Origin: Pterois miles
Lineage: Eukaryota > Chordata > Actinopteri > Perciformes > Scorpaenidae
Assembly (NCBI GenBank): GCA_947000775.1
Contig: CAMQGK010000463.1
Location: forward strand, 5,691,501-5,755,500
Direction: 5' to 3'
Length of the DNA: 64,000 nt
The notes under the pieces: generated by a model
What the model was told of the DNA's origin: nothing
What the model saw: the letters and a program-made list of their open reading frames with translations, nothing else
The model's database searches: none
Part shown: positions 1 to 10,985 of the stretch, one piece after another
Layout: each line of letters starts with the position of its first letter
Numbering within the stretch: position 1 is the first letter of the stretch
Made by a program: the position numbers and the translations under genes

Positions 1-395
1 TTATTATTGGAAAGCAATTAACAACACAAAACAATGGAAAACTATTGCCCAGAAACCCTCACAGGTACTGCATTTTAGCATAAAAATATGCTTAAATCAT
101 AACATGGCAAACTGAAAGACAACAGGCAACAACAGCTGTTAGTGTGTCAGTATGCTGACTTGACCATGACTTTCCCTGAACTGCATGTGACTGATCTATA
201 AAGTGAAGACTTGTGGGTACCCATAGCACCCATCTGTTTCTCACCAAAATTTAGCAATAGCCTTTGGAATGTTATTTAGCCTCGTTCTCAACAAGTATGA
301 CTTTCTGGTTTCATATGATACGAGTATCTTCACTCTAGCATTAAAATTGAACCCACTACAACCTAAAAATCACATTTCTTTTTTCCTCAGGATCG
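1..395 (-). mobile_element. Family G DNA-transposon-like repeat, copy 1 (cut by window edge)
   Basis: This is the antisense match of the repeat seen at 50,363-50,838 and 7,239-8,345. Shared blocks in the reverse orientation include the stretch around 46-75 (carrying CCCTCACAGGTACTGCAT), the block around 100-175 with CATAACATGGCAAACTG and AACAGCTGTTAG, and the block around 310-375 with CATATGATACGAGTATCTTCACTCTAGC. Both element ends are missing: one lies beyond the window start and the inner end fades near 395. It is non-coding. Other copies carry GGCTGTCAA and TTGACAGCC ends, so a cut-and-paste DNA transposon (hAT-like) is my inference; no family name is claimed. Confidence 0.65.
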
Positions 396-2834
396 AGTTC
401 AAGAGGTGAATTGTTCCTTTTCTAAAGTTCACTAAACTAGCATGTGTTTGAATGTTAGCAATACACCCATATATGTCTATGATACATTTTTGAACTGTGC
501 CAAGAGTAATGGCACAAAAGTGCCCTGTGGATTTTCAGTTAAGTAAATCAATTAAACAATTACGGTAAATAGATAAATAAACAAAGTGTCTGCAGGCCAA
601 CAGCACAGATAGGCAAGGATGGGTAACATATGTCTAACAATCTACTGGATTTCCCAAATGTCTCATATCTGTTTTTTTTTTTTTTTTCTGTGTAACAGGC
701 TACAATAATTGGAGTGATGTATGAAAATGATAGAGGAGGAGGAGGTGAAGAATAACATGTTACAGAGCAGAGTGATGCTCTCTCTGCCAAAGCCTGGGTT
801 TAAAAACAACATATTTTAACTTGAACTTCTGAGATGAGGTAGAAAGAGCAAAAATACTACAAAAAAAAAGGAAGGAGACATCAATCATCACACGCTAAAT
901 GAAATCACAGGCAAAATGCTTAATGCTTAATACATTTTGTTCTTCAGTAATCAACTTCTACGAGGCTGCATAATTCATATCAACACAATGTTATTATTAG
1001 CTGTTATAGTTATGCGGCTGCCGTGAATGTGAAAGATTATACTGTTTTTCTGAACGTTATTTCCATTCACCTCTTGGACTATTCATTTTCATGTTCAATT
1101 GGAATGACCCAATATCGCCAGGCTGATGTGAGTAGGTGAGTTTCTTTTAATTCATTTATTTTTTGTTAATTTTATTGTTCCTGGAACACAGGATCAAATC
1201 TGTATGATTAGAGACACAGTAGTGCAGTAACTATTGCATTTTGCCTCACAATAATCAAATAATGTGTTTCTTATCACACATTTAAATTCATTATTTTTAT
1301 GCAGCTATTTGAAGAAACAGCAACATCCCAGTAAACCATAATACAGACCTCTGACATCTCAGACATGCTATGGGCCTGTTGCCCTGTGTAAATCTTAATG
1401 CAAATTCATATTATAGATTCATACATTCTGAGAGACTATACTACTGTGCAAAAGCATTCATTTCAGTACAGTATTATGTTAAATACTGTACAGATGTTAA
1501 CCAAGGATTAAGGTTATCATAAACCTCCTTGACTGAAGAGCAGGTTTATGAATAGAGTGAAAATACTTTTATAATGTAATGGTGAAATCATATTCCAGGT
1601 AAACACAACTGGGTCTATGTTAGAGGTGGGAGTCTTTTGATTTCTGGGGATCAGAATTCACCACAAAGAAATTCCATCATTTGTTGAAGAGCGGTACAGT
1701 CCACATTATTGCAGAAGACTGCCAGGAAGATGTTTTAAAATGCTCCCACACACTTTTCTCTGCCTCATTTGTGAATTCTTCAGTCAGACAGTGACCTTCA
1801 GGACCGGTTAGTTTAACTGCCATGTTTTATATTGCAGAGGACAAAAAAAAAAAAAAAAAAAAAAAAAACATGACTGAGGCACACAGCACACTGGAGGAGC
1901 ATTAAAGTACAACCCTATAAGACATATAAGAAAAAGTTGAAGTCATGTCAAACTTTCCCTGAGAGATTATAAAAACCTAAATGCATCCAGATGCATGTCT
2001 TTAATAAATTTGAGCTGTTTGAATTTACTTTGTCTCCATCATAAAATCATAGTTGCTACCAACACTATAACACTGTCCACAGTCATCAAGGTCTATCTGT
2101 CTCTTATATATTACAGAGCTTGAAAATAACTAATTTGATTCTCACATGAACTGAATTGTCCCCATTTTTTATTTGAAGAAGTATCTACTGCAATATCTTC
2201 TACTTATGTGGGTGACTCTGAAATAAAGAAATATTTAACAAGTCATTAGCTGCAGGGACAAAACATTTGCTGTAACTATTGGCCACACATTTGGGAAAAA
2301 GCTCAACCTGCTGCCAGATATGAGCAGCTGAGAGTGCAGTGAGGTCTGTTTCTTGTGAGTGAGTCGTGTGATCCACATGAGAGCGAGTTTTGCATCTACA
2401 GTATGTGTGTGTGGGCAAGAGAGACATTTTATTCAGGATTTTTAAAGACTGAGGTAAACCAGCATTGGAACAAAGACTAGTAGCTTTTCACAAAACTGAG
2501 ATTAGACATTGCAGGAGCATTAAATAGTGGTAAATATAGAATTGGGCAGGTGTATCCTTTAATGTGAAGATTAATTGTTTTTACATAAATCCATTCATTT
2601 TTGCTCTCTGGCATTCATTTTAGTTCCTTAAGGGGGCAGGAGGTCATGAGAAAGCATTTTCAGGAAATACATTTTAACATTTCCAACACATTTCAGAGTA
2701 GAGAGGCAAGGGAGAGTGACATTAACACGATGCCTCCCAAGACCACTGAGGGTATAGGACACCTGCATTAATACCTGACCACCATCAACAACTAGGCTAT
2801 CCAATGGATTGCCGTGAAATTTGATGTATCCCTG
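396..2834. other. Unannotated AT-rich DNA with two homopolymers
   Basis: I see no gene or recognised repeat here. A poly-T run lies near 671-687 and a 26-base poly-A run at 1843-1868. The poly-A is not preceded by a SINE or processed-gene body that I can recognise. Short reading frames of 60-80 codons are chance length for this composition. Confidence 0.5.
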
Positions 2835-3190
2835 CCTGTTCTCATTCCCAGGGCGTTAAATACTGAGGCTTGTCACGGCTGTGGGCATGTGATGCCGCAA
2901 GGCAACCTCTAGTGCCTGTATGAGATGCACCAGGCTTTTCATTATATGTCAATGTAAACCCAACCATGACAACAGTAAACCCACAAAGAAAGTGCGCCTG
3001 GAGTGTGGTGACGTAGAGAGAGCGAAAAGACACACACAAGGCAAGTTGCACTTTCACAATAACATCAGCTGCTCATTTGTGTCCAGTTTTCACAACGTTC
3101 AGTTTCATTTTCACTGACCAAACATAATAATTTTAAACCCAAGCATACTAAACATAACTAAGTGGTGTTGTGTGACCAAACTGCAGTATG
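2835..3190 (+). repeat. Family K interspersed repeat, copy 1
   Basis: The segment parallels 43,150-43,600 in the same orientation. Shared steps in order are CTCATTCCCAGG, a paired GAGGCTTGTCACGG/GAGGCTTCGTCATGG, GCGCCTGTATGAGA-like, TCAATGTAAACCCA, AACAGTRAAC, GGAGTG..GTGGTGAC, and a tail with ACATAATTTTAA. No protein-coding potential is evident; the 65- and 71-codon frames across it are shadows. The family recurs at least six times in the window. Its class is unknown to me; no clear terminal repeats or target duplications are visible at this copy. Confidence 0.55.
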
Positions 3191-3824
3191 TGACGAGTTT
3201 GTATGAGAAGACATTGCACACAGAGGATGAATCCTAATGACTTTGATGATCCTGACCCTTCATCCTGACATACATCTAATATGCCTAAATGTCTCATGTT
3301 ATCTTCACTCTGCTGTGTTTTCGTCATGTTTGGCTGTTTTTATCTGTTTTATCTGAATTATTTCATCTTTGTAAGTTGTCCTTGGGTGTCCTAAAAGGCC
3401 CCAACAAATAAAATGTATTATTATTACCAATATTATTAGAAGGAGTGAGAAATGAAAGTGAATGAAAGAGAAATAAATAGTCAAGCGGGAGCAACAATAA
3501 ATAAAAGCGGATGAATATTAGTTTATGCCAGAGATTCACACGCCAAGTTCACTCCAGAGGGGCAAGCTATTTAGTTTTCTTTCCTGTGAGTTAAAGGCTG
3601 TTGCAATGTACTTATTATTTTGTTATTTTCACTCTATTAAAGTCACCAGAATGCAGGAAACAAAGTCTCTGAAACTCAAATTTCTCTGGGGAAGAACCCT
3701 CAGACCCCAAACTGTTTTTTTAATTCACAAGGTTGGCAAGTATGGTGTTGGAGGGACTGCCATAAAATTTGCATTCAAGTATAATTTTTAGAGCGACTTA
3801 GTTTAAAACGAGATTCCTGCAAAA

Positions 3825-4020
3825 TGAACAACATTCTCATCTTTAGCTGTACTTTGTGTTCAATGCTAAATGTTACCATGCTAACACATTAAACTATATG
3901 ATAGTAAACATGGTAAATATTATACCTACATCAGAATGTTAGCATTGTCAACTTATTAGCATGTTGATGTTAGCATTTAGTTCAAAGCACTGCCACGCAT
4001 AAGTGCAGCCAGAGACAGTT
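3825..4020 (+). repeat. Family N (GCTAACA-rich) repeat, copy 1
   Basis: Built on repeated TGTTAGCA/GCTAACA words, running through AGCTGTACTTTGTGTT, CATGCTAACACATTAAAC, ATGGTAAATATTATACC, CAGAATGTTAGCATTGTCA and TTCAAAGCACTGCC. The block at 43,870-44,055 matches it in the same order and orientation, and 6,079-6,130 matches the end of that copy. Sequences of this kind are common in teleost introns. It is non-coding and of unknown class. Confidence 0.55.
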
Positions 4021-5063
4021 AGTTTCCTGTATTTGTGTCACCATTGCCCCACCGCTTTAGGAGACGAGCACCATTTCCTGGATCTGTTAACTCCAACAGT
4101 TAACTCCAAGTGAACGTGAACACAGATTATGACTGATTATTTCACCCTATAGTCACTAAAGTAAATACCGTAGACATTTTTCCCAAACCACATATCCTCA
4201 GAACATTCTGACACTAAAATACATGTTTCATCTCAGCAACACACGCTTGCGAGATCTGACAACTAACGTTCGCTAATGCCCTAGCTAACTAATTTTCGTA
4301 ATGCGGATGGCTGTTAGCTGTGTCGATATCAGATGTTAGTGTCTTTGAATGGGGTCGGTTTACTGTGTTTCACCACCTCTATTCACACCCTCGTGAGTGG
4401 AAAGTTTCTGAAAGCTCAGAGTTTACGACTTGTGACGTGTTTGTTGCCATTGTGAGAAATGGTGGAGCCCATGGAAGTTACGGTGCATAATAAATTAATA
4501 TTGTAGAGTACATTGTCATTTTATATATTGTTTTTCTTGGTAATTTTATAATATGTCAGAGGAAAATGTTAATCTCAAGAAAGTCATTTTCTCCTGTCGT
4601 TACATTTCCCACGTTATGTTGCCCACTTGCTAGCTTGGAAAATCGTGAGCCTCTATGGCTTCTAGCTTGGACAGTAACATTAATGTTGCTGTTGCTTAGC
4701 AGCAGTGTTCTTCACGACTTAACCTCTTGAACACAACGCATGGCGTGAAGACGGCTTCCTATAAGTTTCATTTGAAGGCACCATTTGTGTAAGGCAGTAG
4801 CCTAAATCAGCCACCAGGTGTTACTGTAGTCTCGTCAATTCCCATGAGAACTGAGTTATTGTTCATGTTTGCCCCTTACAGGACACCATAGTTCTGAAAC
4901 CCAGTTACATCGATGCCACTTTTTCTTAAGCTTAGTTTACTTTCACTGCTTTGTAAGGTAAGCATGGTGGCCTTCTTCACTGTTAAAATGTATATATTAA
5001 GAACACTCTTCCAGTTAATCTGTTCAACTAAAATGTTAACTAAGAGAAGAAGAAGAAGAAGAA
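4021..5063. other. Unannotated DNA between repeats; short local duplication
   Basis: I see no gene. The 20-base motif TTCACTGCTTTGTAAGGT plus flanking TTAC at about 4937-4961 recurs at about 5671-5694, either side of the SINE at 5064-5348, hinting at a local duplication or two parts of one older repeat. A polypurine AAG-repeat tract at 5045-5063 abuts the SINE tail. Confidence 0.4.
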
Positions 5064-5348
5064 GATATTCCTTTATTAGTCCCACAGTGGGGAAATTCAG
5101 TTTACACTCTGTTGTTCACACAGTACATATACATGTGTCAATGGAGAGATGTCAGAGTGAGGGGGCTGCTCCTGACAAGCGCCCAGAGCAGTTGGGGGTT
5201 CGGTGCCTTGCTCACGGGCACCTCGGCAGTGCCCAAGAGGTAAACTGGCACCTCTCCAGCAACCAGTTGGTCTTGGTCCATGGGGGACTTGAACCGGTGA
5301 CCTCCGTGTCCTAACCCAAGTCCTTACGGACTGAGCTACTGCCGCCCC
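5064..5348 (-). mobile_element. tRNA-derived SINE, family S, copy 1
   Basis: Read on the minus strand, the element starts at GGGGCGGCAGTAGCTCAGTC, a tRNA-like head with an A box (about 5322-5338) and a B box GGTTCAAGTCC (5285-5295, reverse complement visible). A body with GTGCCAGTTTACCTCTTGGG and TGCTCCTGACAAGCGCCC-like words follows, then a tail reading AATTTCCCCACTGTGGGACT and AATAAAGGAATATC. That tail is LINE-like and also stands alone at 28.4 kb and 63.2 kb. The RNA polymerase III boxes place transcription from the tRNA end. Frames of 133 codons over it are shadows. The flanking AAG tract makes the target duplication unreadable. Confidence 0.88.
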
Positions 5349-5960
5349 AAGATGCTGACTTTCACTTTGGCGTGAGTTGGAAAAGTGAGACGTTGTGATC
5401 TGTATGTAGATATTGTCTGTAATGTTGGCCAGCTTACTGTGTACGAGCAGAGCACGCTCTCAGTGTGAAAAACAATAGTGCAGGTTGGAGAATTAGCCTT
5501 TTCAGTTATTGTCTGTTATCTGTCTTGTTTCATTTAAATTATTTTCATACAACCTCTTCTGTTGAGCGTGCCTTATTTAATTTTATATGTAGTAAATTAT
5601 TTTCAGTGTTACATTATCATTTTACTCTGTTTGCTTTTGCACCAGAATATATTTCCTCATGAATGTTTACTTTACGTTCACTGCTTTGTAAGGTTGTGGA
5701 CTAGCAGCAGAGATGACAGCCGATGTGGGCGAATAAAGTGTTATCGGCCTCACCACAATCCAGAAGTCCTGTGCCTGGTGTTTCCGTTTCTCCGCACCAC
5801 ATCCCATCACACGCCAACAAACACAATGAAGAGTCCCCGGGTGTGCAGAGAGGTTCCAGCGTGCGGTTTACATTAGCAAAAGAAAATAGAAATATATTAC
5901 GCAAATATAATCTACTTTCATCCATCCAGACCAAACTCACAACACTTCCAAACTAGCGGG
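5349..5960 (+). other. Possible LTR-like fragment, weak
   Basis: No gene is evident. A block ending in GCGAATAAAGTGTTATCGG (about 5727-5745, with an AATAAA signal at 5732) followed by CTGTGCCTGGTGTTTCCG resembles the R-U5 part of a retroelement LTR: a poly(A) signal, then a pyrimidine-rich stretch. I see no TG..CA ends, target duplication or second copy, so this is only a suggestion. Confidence 0.2.
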
Positions 5961-6078
5961 GGGATGGGGGGGAGAGGCGAACACATCAAGGCCACGCTCA
6001 CATAGGAGACAGGAAGTGTATACCACTGCAAACCATTGCTGGAGCTTGAAATGCATCATCTTTGTTATAGAGTGTCTT

Positions 6079-6130
6079 TGCTGTAGCCTCAGAGTCAAGA
6101 GCATGGCTGTAGACTCCTAGTCTTGTTTAA
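6079..6130 (+). repeat. Family N repeat, terminal fragment
   Basis: The string GGCTGTAGACTCCTAGTCTT followed by GTTTAAT matches the end of the 43.9-44.05 kb copy (GGTTGTAGACTCTTAGTCTT, GTTTAAT). Only about 50 bp remain. The sequence then runs into an AT-rich palindromic stretch (6126-6165, ATTAATAATTATTAAT). Confidence 0.5.
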
Positions 6131-7238
6131 TTATTAAAAATAATATATTAATAATTATTAATTTCAACATACTTTCTAAGACCCTAATTCCACCAGTATG
6201 TGCACTTTCTAAAACATGCATTTAAAGGATGTTTGCATAAAGGACGTGTAGATAAATCAGAAGCGGTTGATTATGTATTCAGTTAAATTCTACTGAGGCT
6301 CACACTGTTACTGAGGGTTGATTTCTGTAAGGAATCTGCTTCTAAACAGCAGGTGTAAATGTGAAGGGGTCTGTTAAAAAATGTAATATGAAGATGAGTT
6401 TATTCAAACAATGGATATAGTAACTGCATAATTACACCTCTTGAAGGAATAAAATACAACCTTGAACCTCCCACGCATTACTCCCATTCCAACCCTGCAA
6501 TAGAAAAGCTTTTTGCAGCATTACTCTATCTCACATCTGGATAATTTCAATTGGCAGATGCTGCTTCAGCTGGACTATCACAGTTTGTTGTGCCCTGTGT
6601 GTGCTGGATGCGCTCCCACAGCACACTAGCAGATACATTAATTTGTCCTCAACCAATGAATAAATTCAATATTCAATTTAAAAAAGCCACAAAAATGTTG
6701 CAGCCAACTGCCCTCTAACTACTGGCATCATACTGTTCATGGCATGAATCTTCAGTTAACACCTAATGTAACACACAAAGCCACAAACATTGTGGATTAG
6801 TATCCTGATAGCATTTCTTCTTCAAGTCAGGCATGTCTATTGGTTTGGACACCTCATGTCTGTTTTTTGTCTCCAACACATGACACAACAATATTGCAGT
6901 AAAGCAAAGTATTAAACTTTTATTTTTGTTGTGTGTAAGCCAGCAGTGTTCATCCATTGCACCTGGGTCATGACATCAGCCAAACAGAGAAGCTACAGCT
7001 GCTCCCACATCAGCACCGTTGTTGTAAATCAGTGTGCACTTGCGGTGTGTCCTCACAATGATATTGTTGGTGTAGTGCTCGAGTAAATGCAAATTCGTGA
7101 TGGCACATTCTCCACAACTTCTCCATCAGATGTGAACCCATGAGAGGGAAATGTAAATTACCCAACCTAAACAGACAGAGGAAAGAAGATGTGACACTGA
7201 TATTGTTTCCTTAGATATGAAGCCCACTTTTCAATATC
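6131..7238. other. Unannotated AT-rich DNA
   Basis: No gene, RNA or recognised repeat is visible. Reading frames reach only about 64 codons and have no recognisable domains. Confidence 0.5.
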
Positions 7239-8345
7239 TTGGCTGTCAATGTTAAAGTGATAATAGCATGTTAAAGCAGATCAATTTTAACTCCACTAAT
7301 TGCTTTAATGCATTCACACAACTTTGATTTTTAGGTTGTAGTGGCCTCAGTTTTAAAGCCGGAGTGAAGATACTGGCATGAAATGAAACTAGAACACCTC
7401 ACAAATATAATGGTGCCAACTGTGTCATACTACTACATACTACTATGTCACAAAGGAGGCTAAATTCCAAACTTATGCTAAAATTTGGGGAGGAAAAACT
7501 GTCATGGCCATTTTTAAAAGGGTCTCTTGACCCGAAAATGGGTTCTATGGATACCCACGAGTCTTCCCTTTACAGACATGCCCACTTTATAATAATCACA
7601 TGTGACGGCTGGTGTAACAGACAGCTCTGGACTCAATAGCAAGACTCTGATGGTATAAGGCAAAAACAGCGTCTTTAATCCATAGCAAATCTTCGGTAAA
7701 CAGATTGTCAAAAAGGTCAGGCAAACAAATACAAAATCAGCAGGCCAAAACAGGGTCAGAAATCAGGCAGAGTTGTCAGGGCACGAGAAGTCAAAAAACA
7801 CAGTGCTGGATCACTTGAACACAAAGGAACCAAGATGACCTGTTACAGACGGAGGGGAAGACGCACATTATATACTAGTGAGGGGAGTGACTGACGAGAG
7901 ACAGGTGGACACAATCATGGCAGGGGAAGACAATCGGACTCAGGTGAATGGTGGATGAAAGTAGGTCAAGATGTGTCAATCACACTGAAGCGGGAAACAC
8001 CAGGCAGGAAGTGAAGTGTTCTGAAACAAGAGGGAGAGTTAGGATCACCAAAATAAAACCGGAAGTGCACACAAAGAACATAAAACCCAAAACCTAAGAC
8101 CTGACACTCCTCACATCACATGCAGTTTTGCGACAAGTCCTAGTCAATGACTGAAGCATGTTTTTAGGCTGTGAGGGTTTCTGGACAATATCTGTCATTG
8201 TTTTGTGTTGTTAATTGATTTCCAATAATAAATATATACATATATTTGTATACAGCAGCGTATCTGTCCACTCCCATGTTGACAAGAGTATTAAATACTT
8301 GACAAACCTCCCTTTAAGATAAATTTTGAACAGGTAAACACTATA
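7239..8345 (+). mobile_element. Family G DNA-transposon-like repeat, copy 2, split by a solo LTR
   Basis: The left part (7239-7600) begins with GGCTGTCAATGTTAA, the expected terminal repeat, and runs through AGTTTTAAAGC, GGAGTGAAGATACTGG and GACATGCCCACTTTATAATA. The right part (8121-8345) resumes at TGCAGTTTTGCGACAAGTC and carries GTGAGGGTTTCTGGACAAT, AATTGATTTCC and GAGTATTAAATACTTGACAA, all matching the 50.4-50.8 kb copy. The two halves are one element interrupted at 7601-8115. The right terminal repeat is decayed. The element is non-coding; hAT-like origin is inferred from TIR style only. Confidence 0.75.
7601..8115 (-). mobile_element. Solo LTR inserted in family G copy, perfect 5-bp TSD
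   Basis: This 515-bp block starts TGTGACGG and ends CTCACA, with inverted TGTGA/TCACA tips and the canonical TG..CA form. It is flanked by the exact duplication TCACA at 7596-7600 and 8116-8120. On the minus strand it has a TATA-like TATATAA (7868-7874) and, about 190 bp downstream, an ATTAAAG poly(A)-like signal (7673-7679), which is U3-R-U5 order and sets the strand. No internal retroelement sequence lies nearby, so it is a solo LTR left by recombination. A related copy lies at 35,409-35,905. Superfamily (Gypsy-like or other) cannot be decided without a second LTR or coding region. Confidence 0.85.
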
Positions 8346-8803
8346 TTAACCCTAAGCCATACAATATACTAAACTATATGAAATGAAAATCATTAAATTC
8401 TGATCACTTCATGACTGGATGTCAAAATTTTAGTGAGTGCCTATGAAATGTGTATTTTTCATCCCTCTCCCCTACTCCTTTTCACACCGCTTGACTTTGG
8501 GTTCACAATAAAGGCGCCACGGCTGAGTTCTTGGATTGCTTCCTGGGTTCAAGAATGGATTCAGTGGATTGTGGAAGAGATTGACCCTCGAAGGTGATGA
8601 GGTGGTTGCTGATCCTGTTGCTGATATGTCACACAGGTCAATACCTGTGTTAGTGCAGCCACTGCTCCCACGTGTTGTTTCGCTGTTCCGTCTTGTAGAG
8701 GTGAGATATGAAGTGACAAGGCTGGAGCAGAAACTGTGCTGTGCACCAAATGTGTAGTTTTATTATTATATCATTGACGAACAACTGACATTTCATATCT
8801 TAT
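8346..8803. other. Unannotated spacer
   Basis: No recognised repeat or gene. An AATAAAG at 8507-8513 has no coding sequence before it that I can support. Confidence 0.4.
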
Positions 8804-9757
8804 ATCACATTCTGCTTCTCTGCTCCCTTTAACACCTGCACTCCAGTTTTCCACAACTTCGCCCAGTCCGCCACTCCCACCTCAGCCACTCACCTGATTA
8901 CACAGCTGCAAATCAGCAGTCATCTAGCCAGTATTTAAGCTTCACTGTTTCACTCACTCATCGTCAGATTGTTCTTTGCCCCCGAGCAAGACTCTCCAGC
9001 ACTCTCTCTTGGACCGAGCTCCTGTTCCTGACCTTGTTTGTTCCTGACTCGCCTACCTCATCCTAATCCCGGTAATTACCTCAGCCTTCTGTCCCCGACC
9101 ACGAATCCTGTCTCAGCGTTCCTGGTTTCTGTCTGCTCCTCCAGGACTGCTGGGAATTATTCTGATGTTTTCACAGTGTGCGTTTTCCTGTTTTGTATCC
9201 TCTGGATCACTATGGGCTTTCGACTATGGGCTTTTTTTTTGGGGCGGCAGTAGCTCAGTCTGTAGGGAGTTGGCTTGGGAATCGGAGGGTCACCGGTTCA
9301 AGTCCCGACATGACCAAGAACTGAGTGTGAGGTGCCAGTTTACCTCTTGGGCACTGCTGAGGTGCCCCTGAGCAAGGCACCAAACCCCCAACTGCTCGGG
9401 GCGCTTGTCAGGAGCAGCCCCCTCACTCTCTCTCCATTTGATGCATGTATATGGGTCCTGCATGTGTGTGTCTCGGGTCTGCATGTACTGTGTATAAGTA
9501 AAACAACAGAGTGTAAAAATCGAATTTCCCCTAGTGGGACTAATAAAGGAATATCATCATCATCATATCACTGTACATTGCGTCTGCTGACGCTTGTTGA
9601 ATTGTTTGGTGGAGACACGTGGCTCGTCAGCGCAGAGCCCACCGGTACTCCAGTTCGACCCGGCCGGGTTGAACCTCTGAAAGACTTTGGAAGTTTCCTG
9701 TCTTTATCTAAATCTGGATTGTGTTTGTGCTGCATTTGGGTCCCAAACACACCCTTT
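8804..9757 (+). mobile_element. LTR-like element carrying an inserted SINE
   Basis: The block has the pyrimidine-rich style of fish LTRs: GTATTTAAGCTTCAC (TATA-like, about 8931-8945), many TGTTCCTGACC/TTGTTCCTGACTCG words, and an end with GTGCTGCATTTGGGTCCC (about 9728-9745) like a U5. A 9-bp direct repeat ATATCTTAT lies at 8795-8803 and 9758-9766, which could be a target duplication but is AT-rich and longer than usual for LTR elements. Clean TG..CA tips are not obvious. A SINE interrupts it at 9241-9566. No gag-pol coding is present. Confidence 0.5.
9241..9566 (+). mobile_element. tRNA-derived SINE, family S, copy 2 (best preserved)
   Basis: This is the cleanest copy: head GGGGCGGCAGTAGCTCAGTC, A-box region 9250-9267, B box GGTTCAAGTCC at 9295-9305, then a body with GAGCAAGGCACCAAACCCCC and GGGGCGCTTGTCAGGAGC. 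The tail is GAATTTCCCCTAGTGGGACT, then AATAAAGGAATATC and a short (ATC)n repeat. It lies inside the LTR-like block at 8,804-9,757, just after a T9 run, and so is younger than it. Reading frames of up to 147 codons across this interval are shadows of the two repeats. Confidence 0.92.
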
Positions 9758-9766
9758 ATATCTTAT

Positions 9767-10432
9767 TGTGATTAGATTACATGGTGGATTTAAATTCAGA
9801 AAACAACTTGCAGAGCAGGCAAATGAAGCCCATCATACTACATAAAATGTGCAGAAAACAAAAATTGCATGTAGCCAGATGTTGTGTGTCCCAAATGCAG
9901 AACACTGTGTTGTGTCAGGCCTTGACCTTACTGCTGGTAAAAACATGTTGGCATTCATTTGTACTGTTTCAGGGCATTTCACTTTTTACTTTATTCAGTT
10001 TTGTGTATTTATCCTCCAACAGGCTATTACAGCACAGTGCTAAAAAATACCTGCTTAGACTTCAGATCCCAGTATATTAGAGGCTACCAGTGTGAAGTGG
10101 TTGAAGTTCTTCAACTGAATATCTGATGGTAACAAAGAAGAACATAAACACCATTATCAGCACCCACATACACACCCTCCTGCACAGACAGCAACATCAA
10201 AACTAGTTATACAAAAGCTACAGTGCTGGCAGCAGGTCATTGCAAAAAATTGAGATCATGTACATACAATTGGGGCAAAATTATCATTCATTTAGAGTTG
10301 CAGGGAAAAGTAAATTCAGTATTTACTCTCCTGTTAGCTGTCGCCACCAATTCTTTAGGCAATCATCTGGCTGTTTACGTATCTGTTAAATGTTCCATTA
10401 CAATCACCAACTACTTGTTATTACCTCCACCA
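9767..10432. other. Unannotated DNA
   Basis: No gene or repeat recognised. The 99-codon frame here has no domain or plausible splice context that I can identify. Confidence 0.4.
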
Positions 10433-10985
10433 AGGAGGTTATGTTTTTGCCGGCGTTTATCTGTCTGTTTGTCTGTGTTCAAGATTACTCAAAAACTTAT
10501 GGACGGATTTTGATGAAATTTTCAGGGTGTGTCGAAAATGGGAAAAGGAAGAACTGATTTAATGTTGGGGGTGATCCGGAAGAAATCCTGGATTCTGGAT
10601 CACTTTGAAATTTTCATTAACATTGGGGTAAATGAGACCTTAAAAAAATGTTTCTCAATATCTCTGGTAATTGTTGCACAAAGCTCATGAAATCTGACTC
10701 AGGGATTTACAATGTGTACTTCTATCAAATCCCAAAGACTGATCCAGATCTGATTCAGATGGCGGATTTTATAGCAATTTATATAAAAAATGGGGGTACT
10801 CTTGTTTTGTAATTTTGGCCTAATGTATTGTGAGTTTTATGTTGTGTCTTGTATATATGTTCTACATTTGCCACTGATATAAAATTCTTTTTAAAAAATG
10901 TAGGATTTTTATTTTGGAGTGAATTACAATATGGGGGAAACTATGGTGCTTGGTGGAGGTCTGCGCTCTCCGAGTGCTTTTCTAG
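10433..10985 (+). mobile_element. Non-autonomous Helitron-like repeat, copy 1
   Basis: The block opens with ACCTCCACCAAG (10433-10444) and near its end has the exact inverse CTTGGTGGAGGT (10949-10960). It ends with GCGCTC-TCC-GAGTGC (10963-10977), a 6-bp stem with one G-T pair and a 3-base loop, then TTTT and CTAG (10982-10985). A GC-rich hairpin followed by a short spacer and CTRR is the known 3' end of Helitrons. The body carries ATGGACGGATTTTGATGAAA and GAAATCCTGGATTCTGGATC, shared with 55,455-55,841. No Rep/helicase coding is present. Relative to that copy it has about 150 extra bases (10791-10940). The 5' terminus lacks a clear TC start, so the class is tentative. Confidence 0.6.

Noticed and set aside
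4913..5314. 133-codon plus-strand frame
   Set aside because: More than half is antisense SINE sequence with an arginine run from the AGA/AAG repeat.
5285..5339. tRNA gene candidates at SINE heads (also 9,241-9,312, 15,060-15,135, 30,520-30,584, 30,940-31,010)
   Set aside because: They have A and B boxes but each is joined to the same SINE body and tail in several copies, and the cloverleaf pairing is imperfect. They are SINE promoters, not tRNA genes.
9332..9775. 147-codon reading frame
   Set aside because: It runs across the SINE at 9,241-9,566 and the surrounding LTR-like block; no protein domain.
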